Positions 13,190-24,863 of a DNA stretch of 64,000 bases are shown one piece after another. The notes below the pieces were generated by a model, which did no database searches, was not told the origin of the DNA, and saw nothing but the letters and a program-made list of their open reading frames with translations. Source of the DNA: Phoebastria nigripes (lineage: Eukaryota; Chordata; Aves; Procellariiformes; Diomedeidae); assembly GCA_035582835.1 (NCBI GenBank), contig JAYKAV010002952.1, positions 269,230 through 333,229 of the forward strand, in the 5' to 3' direction. The position numbers and the translations under genes are program-made. Each line of letters starts with the position of its first letter. Position 1 is the first letter of the stretch.

Positions 13190-13191
<2 letters not shown>
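10931..13191. other. Non-genic sequence with one exon-like segment
   Basis: Unique A+T-rich DNA with a TA/TGCATA-rich palindromic patch at about 11281-11360 and T-rich (TTTG/TTG) runs at 11790-11860. The exon-like segment at 12702-12795 is described separately. The longest other frame (11521-11889, +) encodes mostly Phe/Leu/Cys from the T-rich run and is not credible. Confidence 0.45.
12702..12795 (+). other. Candidate exon, no homology
   Basis: This 94-nt segment has a pyrimidine-rich acceptor (TTCATTGTGTCACAG before 12702) and a consensus donor (AAAAAG/GTAAGA after 12795). One frame is fully open across it, reading LASSENSKSSHIETTLSL and onward to LRQIL. It would start after the first base of a codon and end after the second base. 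The Ser/Thr-rich product matches no family I know, and no phase-compatible neighbour was found. In 64 kb some such segments are expected by chance, so confidence is low. Confidence 0.2.
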
Positions 13192-13233
<42 letters not shown>

Positions 13234-13263
13234 NAAAAAAAAAAAAAAAAAAAAAAAAAAAAA
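13192..13263 (+). repeat. Poly(A) tract of about 72 bp
   Basis: An uninterrupted A run with one N at 13234. No AATAAA or ATTAAA signal lies in the 40 bases upstream and no reading frame upstream looks like a processed gene copy, so it is probably a homopolymer expansion rather than a retrocopy tail. The exact length is likely uncertain in the assembly. Confidence 0.9.
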
Positions 13264-13294
13264 GCAACAACTGTAGAAAAGAGTGTTACAGTGT

Positions 13295-13380
13295 AAATAT
13301 ACATATATGTGTGTGTACATATATACATATAGATATATGTATATACACAAAGGTTTACATATACCTATACACATAGTATA
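13295..13380. repeat. TA/CA-rich microsatellite
   Basis: Degenerate (TATA/CATA/TGTG) sequence directly downstream of the poly(A) tract. The ten bases AAAGCAACAA occur both before it (13261) and after it (13381), giving a short direct repeat about 120 bp apart. Confidence 0.75.
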
Positions 13381-15999
13381 AAAGCAACAATGAACATCTT
13401 TATATCACACACTGTAACCCTTTAGCCCTCTAATATGGAAACCTTTATTGACCTGCCTGCAGCTTTGTCTCCTTGTGACTAAGTGGGTATGGCTAATTTG
13501 TTTTACTTCTGCTTATGGTACCATGGTTTTATATGGATAGCACAAAGCAGTCGTTCAGAGAAATAAAGGCAAGGTACAATTGCAGAGGCTTAAGTAGTGG
13601 AGACACAGGATGTGGCATAGAGGGGTACAGGCATGGGGTGATAGGAGAAGGGACACTGTTTTGGCACTGGCAGCCCCACAGCTATAAACTTACCAATGGT
13701 CAGTTAAAGAAATGCAGACCTGAAGCAGGACGAAAACAATTTTCAGGATAAATAAGAGAGTAAAAAAGTAATATCCAACATATGTAAAATGCACCATATA
13801 ATGAATCTGAATATAATGTGGAGAGACACAGGCCAATGAAGAAATAGCAAGATGTAAGAGTGAATTGGCAAACACATAAATATGACCCCATGTGGATCCC
13901 TAGTATGAGGAAGAAGAAACCATCAAGATGAACATCAAATTCCTGCTAGCAAAGGACTCCAGGTGCCAACAACTCCCTGTAACATCCTGCCACCACCACC
14001 AGAGTGAAACCACCAACATTAGGGTCCAGAGGAGCAGCAGAAGGGTGAGCATTATACCAGGAAAAGAGTAGAAACTAAGTGTGTGTATAACAATTTTAAC
14101 TGTATTATTACTGAGATTTTTTCTGCATTGAAGGATTCTTTCTTTTTCTATATTAAATAGATCTGAATAATGATTCTTGGATTAGACAATTAAAGCATCA
14201 ATTATATCAACAATAAATTCTTGGCTTTATATATAAAGTGTGTTTCCTCTTTGTCAAGAAACAAGATCTTGAGCACAACACAGAAACATATACAGACAGA
14301 TATACATACATATATTCAGCAAATGTTCTAGGCTCTTAATTCATCTCTGGGCAATCTCAAAGGTTTAACTCTGCTTGACCTACCCCTACCACTGCATGGT
14401 CTGCTGATCTTTTCCGTCTCTTGCTGTGTTCTCATTCCACGTACCTTCCCCCCACCCTCCCCCCAATACTGTAAAGCTGTCCATGAGAAGAAACATTTAA
14501 ATTTGCAATACAGATGCCTTGGAACATGTAAACTATGGACCTGAAACTGTCACTTCTCCCTGCAGTCACATTCGCAGGGGTCACAGATGTCTTCTTTATT
14601 GTCATTAAATACACGAATTATGGCAGTAGGTATTCAAATCAGTTTGTGATTTCAGTTTGAAATTCTTCCCTGAGGCTGAGCTGTATGAGTAGGTTCTCTG
14701 TCCCTGGAGCATGGCCATTTACAATTTTCACTGTCAGCAGTCTGAATTTACAGTCACAAGAGTAAAAATTATTGGAATGGTAAAGTATGCAAAGAATATG
14801 ACTCAGAATGAGGTAAGCAGATGTACACTTTCAAATCTGGCACTGTATCACTATACCTGCTCTGATCATTTGTACACGCACTGAGTCTAAAAGCACTTGC
14901 TCTGAGTCTAAAAATGGCAGGAAATGAGGAACAGTATCAGTAACAGCCTGAGGAGCTTAAGCTGGAACAGGCTATTCTGTCATCTACCATTATCCTGCTA
15001 ATTGAGGATTGCTCCCGACGTATGTATTTTTCTACATTTACCATTTTATATTTCCCTTTTTAATAGTACTTTTACTGATTTTCTTCTATTTGTCAGTTAG
15101 TTGCAGGTATGTCTGTTCGGTGGTGATAAGCATGCTTTTGAGAAACACTCTCCTGTTTTCCTTGTTCCGTTATACCAGGCTTTCAAAAAGCATTATTGTG
15201 CTGCTGCATCATGTATATCCAGGTCATCCAGAGTAGCCAAATTACTTTGTCAATATATTTTTTTAAATACATTTGCATCCTCTGTAGACCTTACACATGC
15301 CTTCTGCATCAAAAAGCCTGTGCAAAACACTTGGAACCTCTAGCTGGTGAGAAATGTGTCTATGCAATGGGTGATGACAGTAGTTATGGAGAAATATCAT
15401 GTGAGATCTCTGAAGTTTGCTTTAGCAATGTGGTCACTAGCAGCTACAACGCAAAATGGCAACAGAATGATAATGCCAGATGGGACATGGTTCCTTTGCA
15501 ACTCATTTACAGTAAATGACTGCAGTTTTGTGACTCATCTAACTGTACACAACTACACTGCATGCCAGGCAGTAGACAATCAACTCCATACATGTAAGGG
15601 GTAGTTTCATCTCCAGTATGAATAGAAAGAGAAAGAACGGTGCAGTGGTAGCTGTAGTATGTGCCTCTGCAGCAGTGCTAATGACAAACACCATCTTAGT
15701 ACTCCAGGAAAATCCACAGCAGACTTAAAATATTTTTTAATGATTAAGCAGACTGCCATGCCATGACTTCCATCGTCCATTTAAGGTGATTATAATGGAA
15801 CACGCATTTTCAGTCAATGCCTCTTCAAGGCATTCTGCTGCTCATTCAGGCTGGGTCAGGCAAGAGCGTGGGCAACGCATCTCCTGCTTTTCTGCCCTGG
15901 GGCTCTTCCTAGGAGACAATCACGTGCGAGAGATTGGGTATTCATCTAGTTTAATAACTCCTAATCCCCCTGGGGGAACAAAGTATAGCAAGAAAAGAA
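13381..15999. other. Non-genic sequence
   Basis: No recognisable gene or transposon. Overlapping open frames at 15196-15519 and 15347-15604 (+) contain plausible-looking codons. The second has a pyrimidine-rich tract plus TTTACAG at about 15500-15511 and a donor-like CAT/GTAAGG at about 15594. No homology is recognised and both frames end without other gene structure. Confidence 0.4.
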
Positions 16000-16386
16000 T
16001 CAGCTAATTATAGTTAATTGTATTAGCTGGGAGAGAGTGATTAACATAATTAAGATAGCCTTGTGACTAGTAGCTCTATGGCAGGAAAATGTTCTTGGAT
16101 GTAGCAGGAGAAAAACAGAATTAAAGTATGAGCTAGACAACCTAGCTAAAGTCCTAAAAGGATTATTTTTTGACAAATATATGCCAGAGAAAGTGCACAA
16201 GATTGCTGCAAGCATGCAAGGACTGTAAGTGAGGCAGGTTTTGCAGAAAGAAGGAAGATTGCAGGTTAATGCACTGGAAAGTTTGCAGTGTATGAGTAAT
16301 GCGAAAGAGGTAAGCATACATGAGTTGCCTGGAAACAGAACCTGCAGGCTAGGAAACAGGTACTGATGTAGGGTGAATATAAACAT
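16000..16386. other. Segment open on both strands
   Basis: The minus strand is open for 128 codons (16386-16000). The plus strand is open from about 16068 to 16224 and, after a single TAA, again to about 16372. The plus frame contains ELKYELDNLAKVLKGLFF and, after the stop, RLQVNALESLQCMSN. Two consensus donors, GACT/GTAAGT at 16224 and GAG/GTAAGC near 16310, lie in the plus frame. The plus strand is purine-rich, which lowers stop frequency on the minus strand. I recognise no protein. It could be a decayed gene copy, an unclassified repeat or chance. Confidence 0.25.
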
Positions 16387-17847
16387 GGATTTAGTGAGTA
16401 GTTTTGTTTGGTATTGCTATTGTTAGGGAGTGGATTTTATCCTTTTTTTTTTTTTTTTTTCCTTCCCTCCTCTCCGGGATTGAATGTAAGCATATGTTAT
16501 GAAAGCTAAATATGTTTCATGGTATAATTTCTCTCTTTGGCAAAATGTGAGGCTTCTTGTTCTCCATGCGTTTCCTGGGGTCTTTCATGACAGTAATATA
16601 GTGTAATTTTAAATTTAGGAAGCCTGAAAATGTGCATGCATAGAAATACAGAAGAGTAGTTTTTCAGTACTTTCAAGGCAGTAATAGGGCAGTAATCCTC
16701 AGCTCCAAATTTCATGACACCTGAGAAGTTAAGAGCTATGTAAGCGGATTTGGAAAATTTAGTTAAGAAATTTTTTTTTCCATTTTTGTGTTTTTCCCCA
16801 AAGCGATGGAGGCCTTCCACATTCAGAAATAATAAGAGGCCAAACTGTTTGAGAAAGGCATGCTTCAGCTTCTCCCATAGCTAATAAAAGTTTATTGGGT
16901 TGAATTGCCAGGGTTATGCCTATGTTTTGCTTTTGTATGTGTGTTGGTCTGAAGTGTTTTTAAATGAGTTTTTGTCTTAGCTATAATACAAAGCAATCCA
17001 GATTGTCTTACAAGATTTTTTTTTTCTTAAAAGGGGATAGTTATGTTGCACAGTATAACTAAGAATTCATTGTGATCTTAATTTTTGTTTTATTTCTGTA
17101 AACGAAGATCTTTGTCATAGAGAAATTACTTTAATTTCACGTCACCTAATTCTTATGCTGTGTCTCTTGTTTTCTTCCCTGAAAAAAATTGGCTCAGTAT
17201 AATTAGGAATATTTCTACTCCATCTCTGGTAGCTGAAAGGCAATGCAACAGATATGTCTGTTTAAATGTCTTATAAAGAAGTTTACTTTCTGGGCTGTTA
17301 GTGTTCCTCAGTTCCAAAAAAATAGTTCAGTCATCCCCAGAACCTTTGCCTCTCTACTGCCTTGCAGTACCACTGAAACAAAGCAAAAAGCACAGTGGAA
17401 AATATCCTTACTATCACAGAAGAAGCTTTGGATAGTGATCGTAACAAATCTTTAACAAGAGTTGAAGATCTGGATTTTAAGCCTATTCGAATCATCATTA
17501 GAAAGAATACAAGCATTGGAACAGAATAATAGNTCCTAAAGTTTCCTTTCTAAACAGAGGTACATCATGTGCCTGCTGGAAAGAGACAGTGATTAGGGCC
17601 AAAATATAAATCGTATGTATGGACTCAAAAGCTTTGACCTGTCAGTGGATTAAATCTATACCTTTATTTTCATTACCAAAACCAGGAGTTTCTTGCTGCT
17701 CTAAATCCAGCATAGTTATGTTTATTCAAAACAAGAAAATCAAGTGGAAAAGCTTGCAAACTCTTTTCTACCTCTGTATCAATATAGTCCCATAGAGAAC
17801 ATGCCCTGTACTCTGTGAGGCTATCACCTTAGGAGATATCCAAACAA
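16387..17847. other. Non-genic sequence
   Basis: Contains a poly(T) run (16441-16460) and a strong acceptor-like tract, CCTTTGCCTCTCTACTGCC plus TTGCAG, ending near 17367. Downstream, all three frames stop within about 150 bp. One of them, TVENILTITEEALDSDRNK and onward to SIGTE, is 46 codons long and ends in tandem stops, but it contains a TGA close to the acceptor. No homology is recognised. Confidence 0.4.
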
Positions 17848-17995
17848 ATCATAGAATCATAGAATAGTTTGGGTTGGAAGGGACCTTTAAAGGCCATCTA
17901 GTCTAACCCCGCCTGCAATGAGCAGGGACATCTTCAACTAGATCAGGTTGCTCAGAGCCCCGTCCAACCTGACCTTGAATGTTTCCAGGGACGGG
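17848..17995 (-). mobile_element. CR1 LINE, 3' end fragment
   Basis: On the plus strand this begins ATCATAGAATCATAGAAT, the inverted form of the CR1 terminal octamer repeat. It continues through GGTTGGAAGGGACCTTTAAAGG and ends at TTTCCAGGGACGGG. About 148 bp of the 3' UTR remain, a normal severe 5' truncation. Position 17996 onward is a short (AAAC)n run, not CR1. Confidence 0.93.
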
Positions 17996-20900
17996 AATGT
18001 TTAAAAAACAAACAAACAAAAAGCAACTTGAAATTTGTTGTGATCTCAAAAATTGCTACAAAAATTACAGTTAGAATTCTAATGCAAAAGTATCCAGTAG
18101 TCAACTGATAATACAATAATGTTATTTTTAATGTGAACATTATATTTCTAAAAAGTATATTATAATAATGTGTCTGTGCATATTATGAATACACAGTTCT
18201 TATTAATCCAACTTTTAATACTTTCAGAGATGACAAATATACTCAGAAAGTATAAAAAAAACACTCAAAACCTCTAAAAAGCTTTGGCTGGGTTTGTTTG
18301 TTTGTTTGTTTTTATAAAAGCCCCTCTACTAGCTATTTTCAAAGTAAGGCTCAGGAGAATCAGCAAGTTTTGTTCTGAGTGCTTCATACACTAGGCTGTT
18401 TATGCATCTCTATTAAGCATTTTGGATTAGTGTTATGATGCAAGCAACAGGTTTTTTTTATTTTATTTTAATGCATTATAACCATTAATATAAAGGAATA
18501 CTCACCAAACAAAAAGTTGAAGTTGAAATACATAACAAGAGATATTTAATGATTTAGCTGTCATTTCAATTTTTTAAACATATTAATAAAAATGCATGTA
18601 TTAATTGTTACAGACATATGCACATTCAATAAAGCAGTAATGATTAGATTTGGCAGCCAACAAGCTGGCTTTTCCTGAAGCCTGAACTCTTCTTGACATA
18701 GCTACCAGCTGTACCAAACTTCTCTCAAGAGTTCATCCGTGTTCCCTCGGGAAAAGCCTAGGAGAAGAAACAGACCTAGCAGAGTGACCTAAAGTCAACA
18801 GAACTGGTTTTCTGTAAAATGAATAATGCTGCAATGTTTTGCTTTTGTTCCTCATAATCAGAATATTTTTTCTCTCATCCTATTAGAGATTAAGAAGGAG
18901 AGGAGGAGAAAGTAAAAAAGACAGGAGATGCATTTTTACAGAATGACTGACAACACTTATTCTAAGACAAGTGGCGATTTATCTCTTCAACCAGATATTT
19001 TGGGCTTTGAGTTGAACAACTTCCCAATCAGTTTGAGCTGTGTGAATGATTTTGTGAAGGTGTATATGCAGAAAGGCATATATGGATGTTTGGTAAGCAG
19101 TAAGGCTTGCTGTTTACCCAGTAACTTCTTTTAATTGGAATTGTAACACCAAAAAATCTTTCTCTCTTGCAAATGAATAATGACATGTGTGGAGCATGTG
19201 TGGAGTCTTAGCAGTAAAGTACACTTTTTAAAGGAACTTAATTGGTAGTTGTAATGAGAGGTAGTACAGCTACTTCCTCTGAACAATACACTTCCTCATA
19301 TGGGTTGACTATATTGAAATGAATTAGCATGGAAAGCAGAAAAAACAGTTAATCCTTTTCCAGTTGTAGTGTCACCCTTCGTCTAATTCATTGGTTTGGG
19401 CTATTAATGGGTAGCTTCATGCCTGAGTTTCATTGGCAGTTTATGGATGTCCAGACCCAATCAAAAGTGGCTCCAGGAGACATCTGGTACCTTCTGAGTT
19501 CTGTCCTCCTGCAAGAACTTTTAGCCCTTTTTTTGTAAATAAGAGATATGTCATGAAATAATTTCTGCCTGCTAAGAAAGCATGTGAGAGCACCTTTTGC
19601 GCTAGCAGTGCCCTATGTAGGCACAAGCAGCTGAACCAGTTGCCTTTTTTTTTTTAAAAAATGAAGGAAAAGAGCTAAAAATGCCGCGTGCAGTATGTGG
19701 GAGAGTGAAGTTTATGGTTTCCTTCTAATAAATACACTGACAGAAGCAAAAAATTTGAGAAATGTAAACTTGAATTCTGTTTACAAATACTTTTACAAAT
19801 TCTAGCTGTAACTTCTTTACTGAAAAAAAGGACAATAAGCAGACTTTCAAAAGTGCTCAGTGCTATGATTTTTTTTTGTGGAATCAGAAGAAATTTCCCC
19901 TCGATTTAATAGGAATATTCTAAACCAATTCTGTAAATTGAAATGGGAAAAGTATTATGATGTGAGTTCTCCCAAACCACAGATAATGTAGATTGGTACC
20001 TTAATACAGCTGAAGGAAGGAGATGACCAACTGATGAGAAAATATAGATAAAGAAGAGATTTTTGCCAGATACAATAACAACAAAGCACAGATTATAGTT
20101 GACAATAGCACTGGTAATGAACCAAAATCCAATATACTTTCAGTAAAAAAGTCCTGTGTTCATGAAGAGAATCTTAAGTTTGTAGCAAAAGGCAACTTAT
20201 GGATAGAATTTCATGGATTTGAAAAAGAAGAATGAAATGACTGCATGGATTTTTACAGAAAAAACTGTCAGGAGGAAAGAGTAAATACAAGGATAATTGA
20301 AAAATAAGAAAAATTACCCAAGAATGTTATGTTCAAACCCCGGTGAGTCATATGAGTTGATCTGTTTGTAATGAGATATAACTAAAGGAAGGATAGGCTG
20401 TAAGGGACTTATATATGAAAATAAGTAGCTGGTGTTTGATGTTATGTAAAATGGTGTAAGGAGAAAGGCAGGCCGGTTACGGAGTTGGAAAGATGCTAAC
20501 TGCAAGAGAATTTTGAAGGCTTTGAAAGTGACATGACAACTTTTGAGGCTGGAGAGGTACTGCAATGAGAAATGAAAGTCTAGTTCCTTCTCTTTCCCCT
20601 AAAAATAAGATTAAAAAAAAAAAAAAAAAACCAAACAAAAAACCAAACAAAAACACCTCACAAAATCAGCACCCTTGATGGTGGTTTCAAAGTATCAAAT
20701 TCCTTTTCATGTTTCAAGTATCAAATCCCTTGAGATACTTTCCTCATCATAAACACATATCCATATTTTAGTGAAAACCTTCTTTTTTCTTCTTTAATCT
20801 TAACTACAGCTATTAAAACTGCTAGATGCACACTTTTGGGTCTACCTCTAACATTAATGAAGTAATTTGAAACTGTTTAGTCCTATCACTCTTTGCATGA

Positions 20901-22730
20901 CTCTTCCATTAATCTAACTGTGAACTGAGACAGCAAATTATATCTCTCTGTTGCAGTTTCATTTGTTGATGCATTCATTTTCAGGTTTTAGGAATAATAT
21001 AAAATTAATTTATTCATCATGCTGCATTTATCAACCCTGAGACTCTGAAATATTAAATTTGCTGACTCTGCTTCAATCCATGTCATTGCTTTGATGTGTC
21101 TTTAAAATTGACTTGGCTCAGACCAAAGCATTTCTGGAAGGAGAGCATTTCTTGTGTGTGTGTATATATATACACATATGTCCACACAAATGTATGTGCT
21201 TATACATGGAAAAAATCATGTTTGAAAAATGATACAGTCTCTTGTTTAAAGACAAGTTGCTTTTAAAAGTGTTTAAATATTTTTCCTATACATTTAAAAT
21301 AACCAAGACTGTTGCTTTTTAGATATTAGTAACTATGAAGAGTTGTATTTTCATCTTTCTTGTATCACCAGAGAGAATTGTGCTAAGGATTTATGTGCTG
21401 GTTTGCTCTTTGGCGTGAACTATCAGTTAAGTTTGTGTAATTGTGCCTGACTGATGTGTGCGGGAGGAGAAGGAGGGCTAGCTGGAAAGAGAGCAAACGA
21501 GACAGCATAACTACAGGGAATGCAAATATCTATCCCCTGCATTTTAACAAAAATCTGTGTTGGGTTGTTAGAATAGATCTACTTCTGGGACCTTTTAGTG
21601 GCCGGTGAAGCTTTTTGTATGCTGGTTGCTACTGCATGGTAGTGGGAGGTTTGGTCAATTATTTAAGCTGCTTCTCTTTCCAGTTGTAAGGATACTTTTC
21701 CCCATCATCGCACAGGATGCGTTCAGTGTGTTCTCCACCAGTGAACTCTGGATTCCCACAAAACACTGTGTTTGGGCCAGCTGGGCAACACAGCAGAGCT
21801 GGTGACTTTCACAGCAGATGCCATACAGCCGAAGGGCTGCACCCTTAGCAGAGACGAGGCAAACAGTCCCCATCTCCTACGAAATCTCATGATTGCTCAG
21901 AAACAGATGATTGTCAGATAGACCAGATGAATGTTCGCTTTGCCAAATCAAGATGTTTTAGTGCAAATGACTCAACCTTAAACTGAGACGTAAATGGAGA
22001 TATTCTTGTCCATTTTTATGGCAAGGGAAAACACAGAAACACAAAGAATGGTCTCAATCATTTGCCTGAAACTTAATTTTGGTGGAACTTCATTTTCTAT
22101 TTGAAAGGACAGAGGATGAAAATTTCTTAACTGCTATGCCCTGACTCTCCTGAAACATTGCTTTAGAGAAGTATTTTCTTTTTTATTGCTGAAGATCTGC
22201 TCTTTCCTCCTCATCTCATAACACTAGTTGCACTACAGTTATTTACAAGAGAAGGGAGGGAATTTTGAGCTTTGGATTGGTACTTAGTCCCATACCCTTT
22301 CTGTGATAGCAGACAGTTCATTCCCTTTGCCAGAACAGGAATACATACTTTTTCATCATAGATGGAAGCTGTACAAAGTAAGCTACATTGATATCCAGTG
22401 ATCAAGTGGCAAAATTAGGAGAAACTCCTGTGAGGATATGTAGTACAATCTGAGTTCTCCTAATCTGAGAAGCAACAGCAGTCTCAGGCAACAGATAAAG
22501 ACTCTCTGTAATTACCTATGTCATGCTACACACCTAAACTGGGTGCAGAACTTGCCTCCCTTTGCTTTTCATCTTTTTATACCTTTCCTGACACCAGTTA
22601 GGAAAGTTTTCTGGCAAGCAAATGAGGGAGGTTTGTTAATCTTCAGACCAAATCATTTTAAATATAAATTTGAGGAAGAAAGGGGGAGAAGCAGACAGAA
22701 AGGCTGCTAAACAGTGTTTTACCTGAAGTA
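17996..22730. other. Non-genic sequence with minor low-complexity runs
   Basis: Contains (AAAC)n at 18003-18020, (TTTG)n at 18293-18312, A-rich and AAAC-type runs at 20611-20656, and a (TG)n(TA)n patch at 21155-21182. Exon-like open segments occur at 18943-19092 (described separately) and at 21599-21685 (+; acceptor CCTTTTAG, donor GTT/GTAAGG, phase 0 at both ends). The purine-rich stretch 20290-20565 gives a long minus-strand frame. No gene or transposon family is recognised. Confidence 0.4.
18943..19092 (+). other. Candidate coding exon, no homology
   Basis: A 50-codon open segment from ATG at 18943 (context CAGAATGA, A at -3) to a consensus donor TTTG/GTAAGC after 19092, phase 0. The product starts MTDNTYSKTSGDLSLQPD and ends YMQKGIYGCL. 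Reading through the donor, the frame stops at 19134. Codon choice looks unremarkable and no domain is recognised. It could be a first coding exon, but the next phase-0 segment (21599) does not extend it into a recognisable protein. Confidence 0.18.
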
Positions 22731-22965
22731 CATGCTGGTCCTCATGCTGGCACATCCGCACAGTGAAGGTCTGCTCCGGGTTGGTCTCTGCAGCCCCAGT
22801 CCCCTCACCTCTCCCTGCTGAGAGATGTCTTGGGGCTGCCATGGGAAGGGAGTTTAGGAACNCAAGGAAACAGAGCAGCCCTACATCCTCCTCTGGCTGC
22901 AGCAACTGCACTCAGAGAGCAGGATGCTTTGTGAGGAAAGCCCTGCCCATAGCACAGTGTCCTTC
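22731..22965. other. G+C-rich block abutting CR1
   Basis: A G+C-rich stretch with an N at 22862 directly upstream of the CR1 insertion. It carries open frames on both strands but no recognisable protein. It is not CR1-like in the frames I can follow. It may be an unrelated decayed repeat. Confidence 0.3.
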
Positions 22966-23780
22966 TTGGACAGGCTGGATCGATGGGCCGAGGCCAACTG
23001 TATGAGGTTCAACAAGGCCAAGTGCCAGGTCCTGCACTTGGGTCACAGCAACCCCATGCAATGCTATAGGCTTGGGGAAGAGTGGCTGGAAAGCTGCCCG
23101 GCGGAAAAGGACCTGGGGGTCCTGGTTGACAGCCGGCTGAATATGAGCCAGCAGTGTGCCCAGGTGGCCAAGAAGGCCAACGGCATCCTGGCCTGTATCA
23201 GAAATAGTGTGGCCAGCAGGAGTAGGGAAGTGATCGTGCCCCTGTACTCGGCACTGGTGAGGCCCCGCCTGGAATACTGTGTTCAGTTTGGGGCCCTCAC
23301 TACAAGAAGGACATTGAGTTGCTGGAGCATGTCCAGAGGAGGGCAACGAAGCTGGTGAAGGGTCTGGAGAACAAGTCTTATGAGGAGCGGCTGAGGGAAT
23401 AGGGACTGTTTAGTCTGAAGAAGAGGAGGCTGAGGGGAGACCTTATCGCNCTCTACAACTACCTGAAAGGAGGTTGCAGCGAGGTGGGTGTTGGTCTTTT
23501 CTCCCAAATAACTAGTGATAGGACAAGAGGAAATGACCTCAAGTTGCGCCAGGGGAGGTTTAGATTGGATATTAGGAAAAATTTCTTCACCGAAAGGGTT
23601 GTCAAGCATTGGAACAGGCTGCCCAGGGAAGTGGTTGAATCACCATCCCTGGAAGTATTTAAAAGACGTATAGATGTGGTGCTTAGGGACAAGGTTTAAT
23701 GGGCATGGAGGTGTTGGGTTGGCGGTTGGACTTGATGATCTTAGAGGTCCTTTCCAACCTTAATGATTCTATGATTCTAT
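22966..23780 (+). mobile_element. CR1 LINE, truncated 3' part with RT C-terminus
   Basis: Encodes the C-terminal part of the CR1 ORF2 reverse transcriptase. Landmarks in order are [17 protein letters not shown], then [18 protein letters not shown], then [19 protein letters not shown], and finally [19 protein letters not shown] near 23570. The reading frame breaks near 23300 (one base lost in GGGGCCCTCACT) and has a TAG at about 23400, so it is dead. The 3' UTR ends at 23780 with two ATTCTATG-type octamers. There is an N at 23450. The 5' truncation is inside ORF2, upstream of which the sequence is unrelated. Confidence 0.95.
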
Positions 23781-24297
23781 AGGTACAGTCTCCAAACCTG
23801 TTGGAGCTGATCAGGGAGTCATCCAAAAAACTGATGGTTGCTGTGCAAGAAAGGGGCTATTGCTGACTGCTGTAGCTACAGAGACTTGGAAAACTGCAAG
23901 CTAGAGACGTAGGGAAGAGGTCAAATCACGGACATGTTGAAACCATTGACCACTGGACATCAAGAAATACTCAAATATTCCTGAGGCCAGAGAACACGCT
24001 CAGGTCTATACTTTTATTGTATCAATGTTTCTTGCTGCCAACATAAACAAACTGTGCTCTGTCACAAATCTCTGCGTCAACTATTGCAAGTTTCTGGAGA
24101 TATGTGTAGCAAGAAAGTGCTCAAAGTCTTGGAGTACCGGCAGAGGCCTAACACTACTACTAACTGCTCTTTAGGAAAAAAAAAAANAAAAAAAAAAAAG
24201 GTCTGAACGATAGGAACACAGAGAAAAAGGCAGAGTGCTACTTTACCTTGGGAGATTAAAAGTACACTGGCCCAGCATGACTACCAGGCTTAACCAC
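23781..24297. other. Non-genic spacer with A-run
   Basis: Unique sequence between a CR1 and an LTR. It contains an A-run with one N at 24175-24199. No gene is recognised. Confidence 0.5.
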
Positions 24298-24858
24298 TGT
24301 CATGGTTTAACCCNAGCCAGCAACTAAACACCACACAGCCACTCACTCACTCCCCCCACCTCCGGTGGGATGGGGGAGAGAATCGGGAAAGTAAAAGTGA
24401 GAAAACTCGTGGGTTGAGATAAGAACAGTTTAATAATTGAAATAAAGTAAAATAGTAGTAATAATAATAATGATAACAATAATAATAGAATATACAAACC
24501 AAGTGATGCACAATAAAATTGCTCACCACCCGCTGACTGATGCCCAGCCAGTCCCTGAGCAGCGATCGCTGCCTCCCAGCCAACTCCCCCCAGCTTATAT
24601 ACTGAGCATGACGTCATATGCTATGGAATACCCCTTTGGCCAGTTTGGGTCAGCTGTCCTGGCTATGCTTCCTCCAAGCTTCTTGTGCACCTGGCCAAGC
24701 ATTGGAAGCTGAAAAGTCCTTGACTTAATGTAAACAGTACTTAGCAATAACTAAAACATCAGTGTGTTATCAACATTCTTCTCATACCAAATCCAGAACA
24801 CAGCACTATACCAACTACTAGGAAGAAAATTAACTCTATCCCAGCTGAAACCAGGACA
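24298..24858 (-). mobile_element. ERVL-type solo LTR with perfect 5-bp target duplication
   Basis: On the minus strand the LTR runs from TGTCCTGGTTTCAGCTGGGA to GGTTAAACCATGACA, about 561 bp. It is flanked by ACCAC at 24293-24297 and 24859-24863, a perfect 5-bp duplication as expected for ERVL/ERVK-type integrases. Minus-strand TATATAAG covers 24601-24594 and ATTAAA covers 24434-24429. It is related to the copies at 9.0 and 31.1 kb but diverged (extra bases in U3, a different segment after the TATA box). Low-complexity (ATT)n lies at about 24448-24490. No internal viral sequence remains, so recombination between two LTRs removed the provirus. Confidence 0.93.
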
Positions 24859-24863
24859 ACCAC

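Noticed and set aside
13046..13376. Frames encoding long poly-Lys or poly-Phe stretches
   Set aside because: They read through the 72-bp poly(A) tract in either direction.
22912..23692. Minus-strand open frames of 144, 108 and 77 codons
   Set aside because: Antisense shadows of the CR1 reverse transcriptase on the plus strand.
22924..23699. Possible host protein with a reverse-transcriptase-like C-terminus
   Set aside because: This is CR1 ORF2 with a frameshift near 23300, an in-frame stop near 23400 and a CR1 3' UTR.
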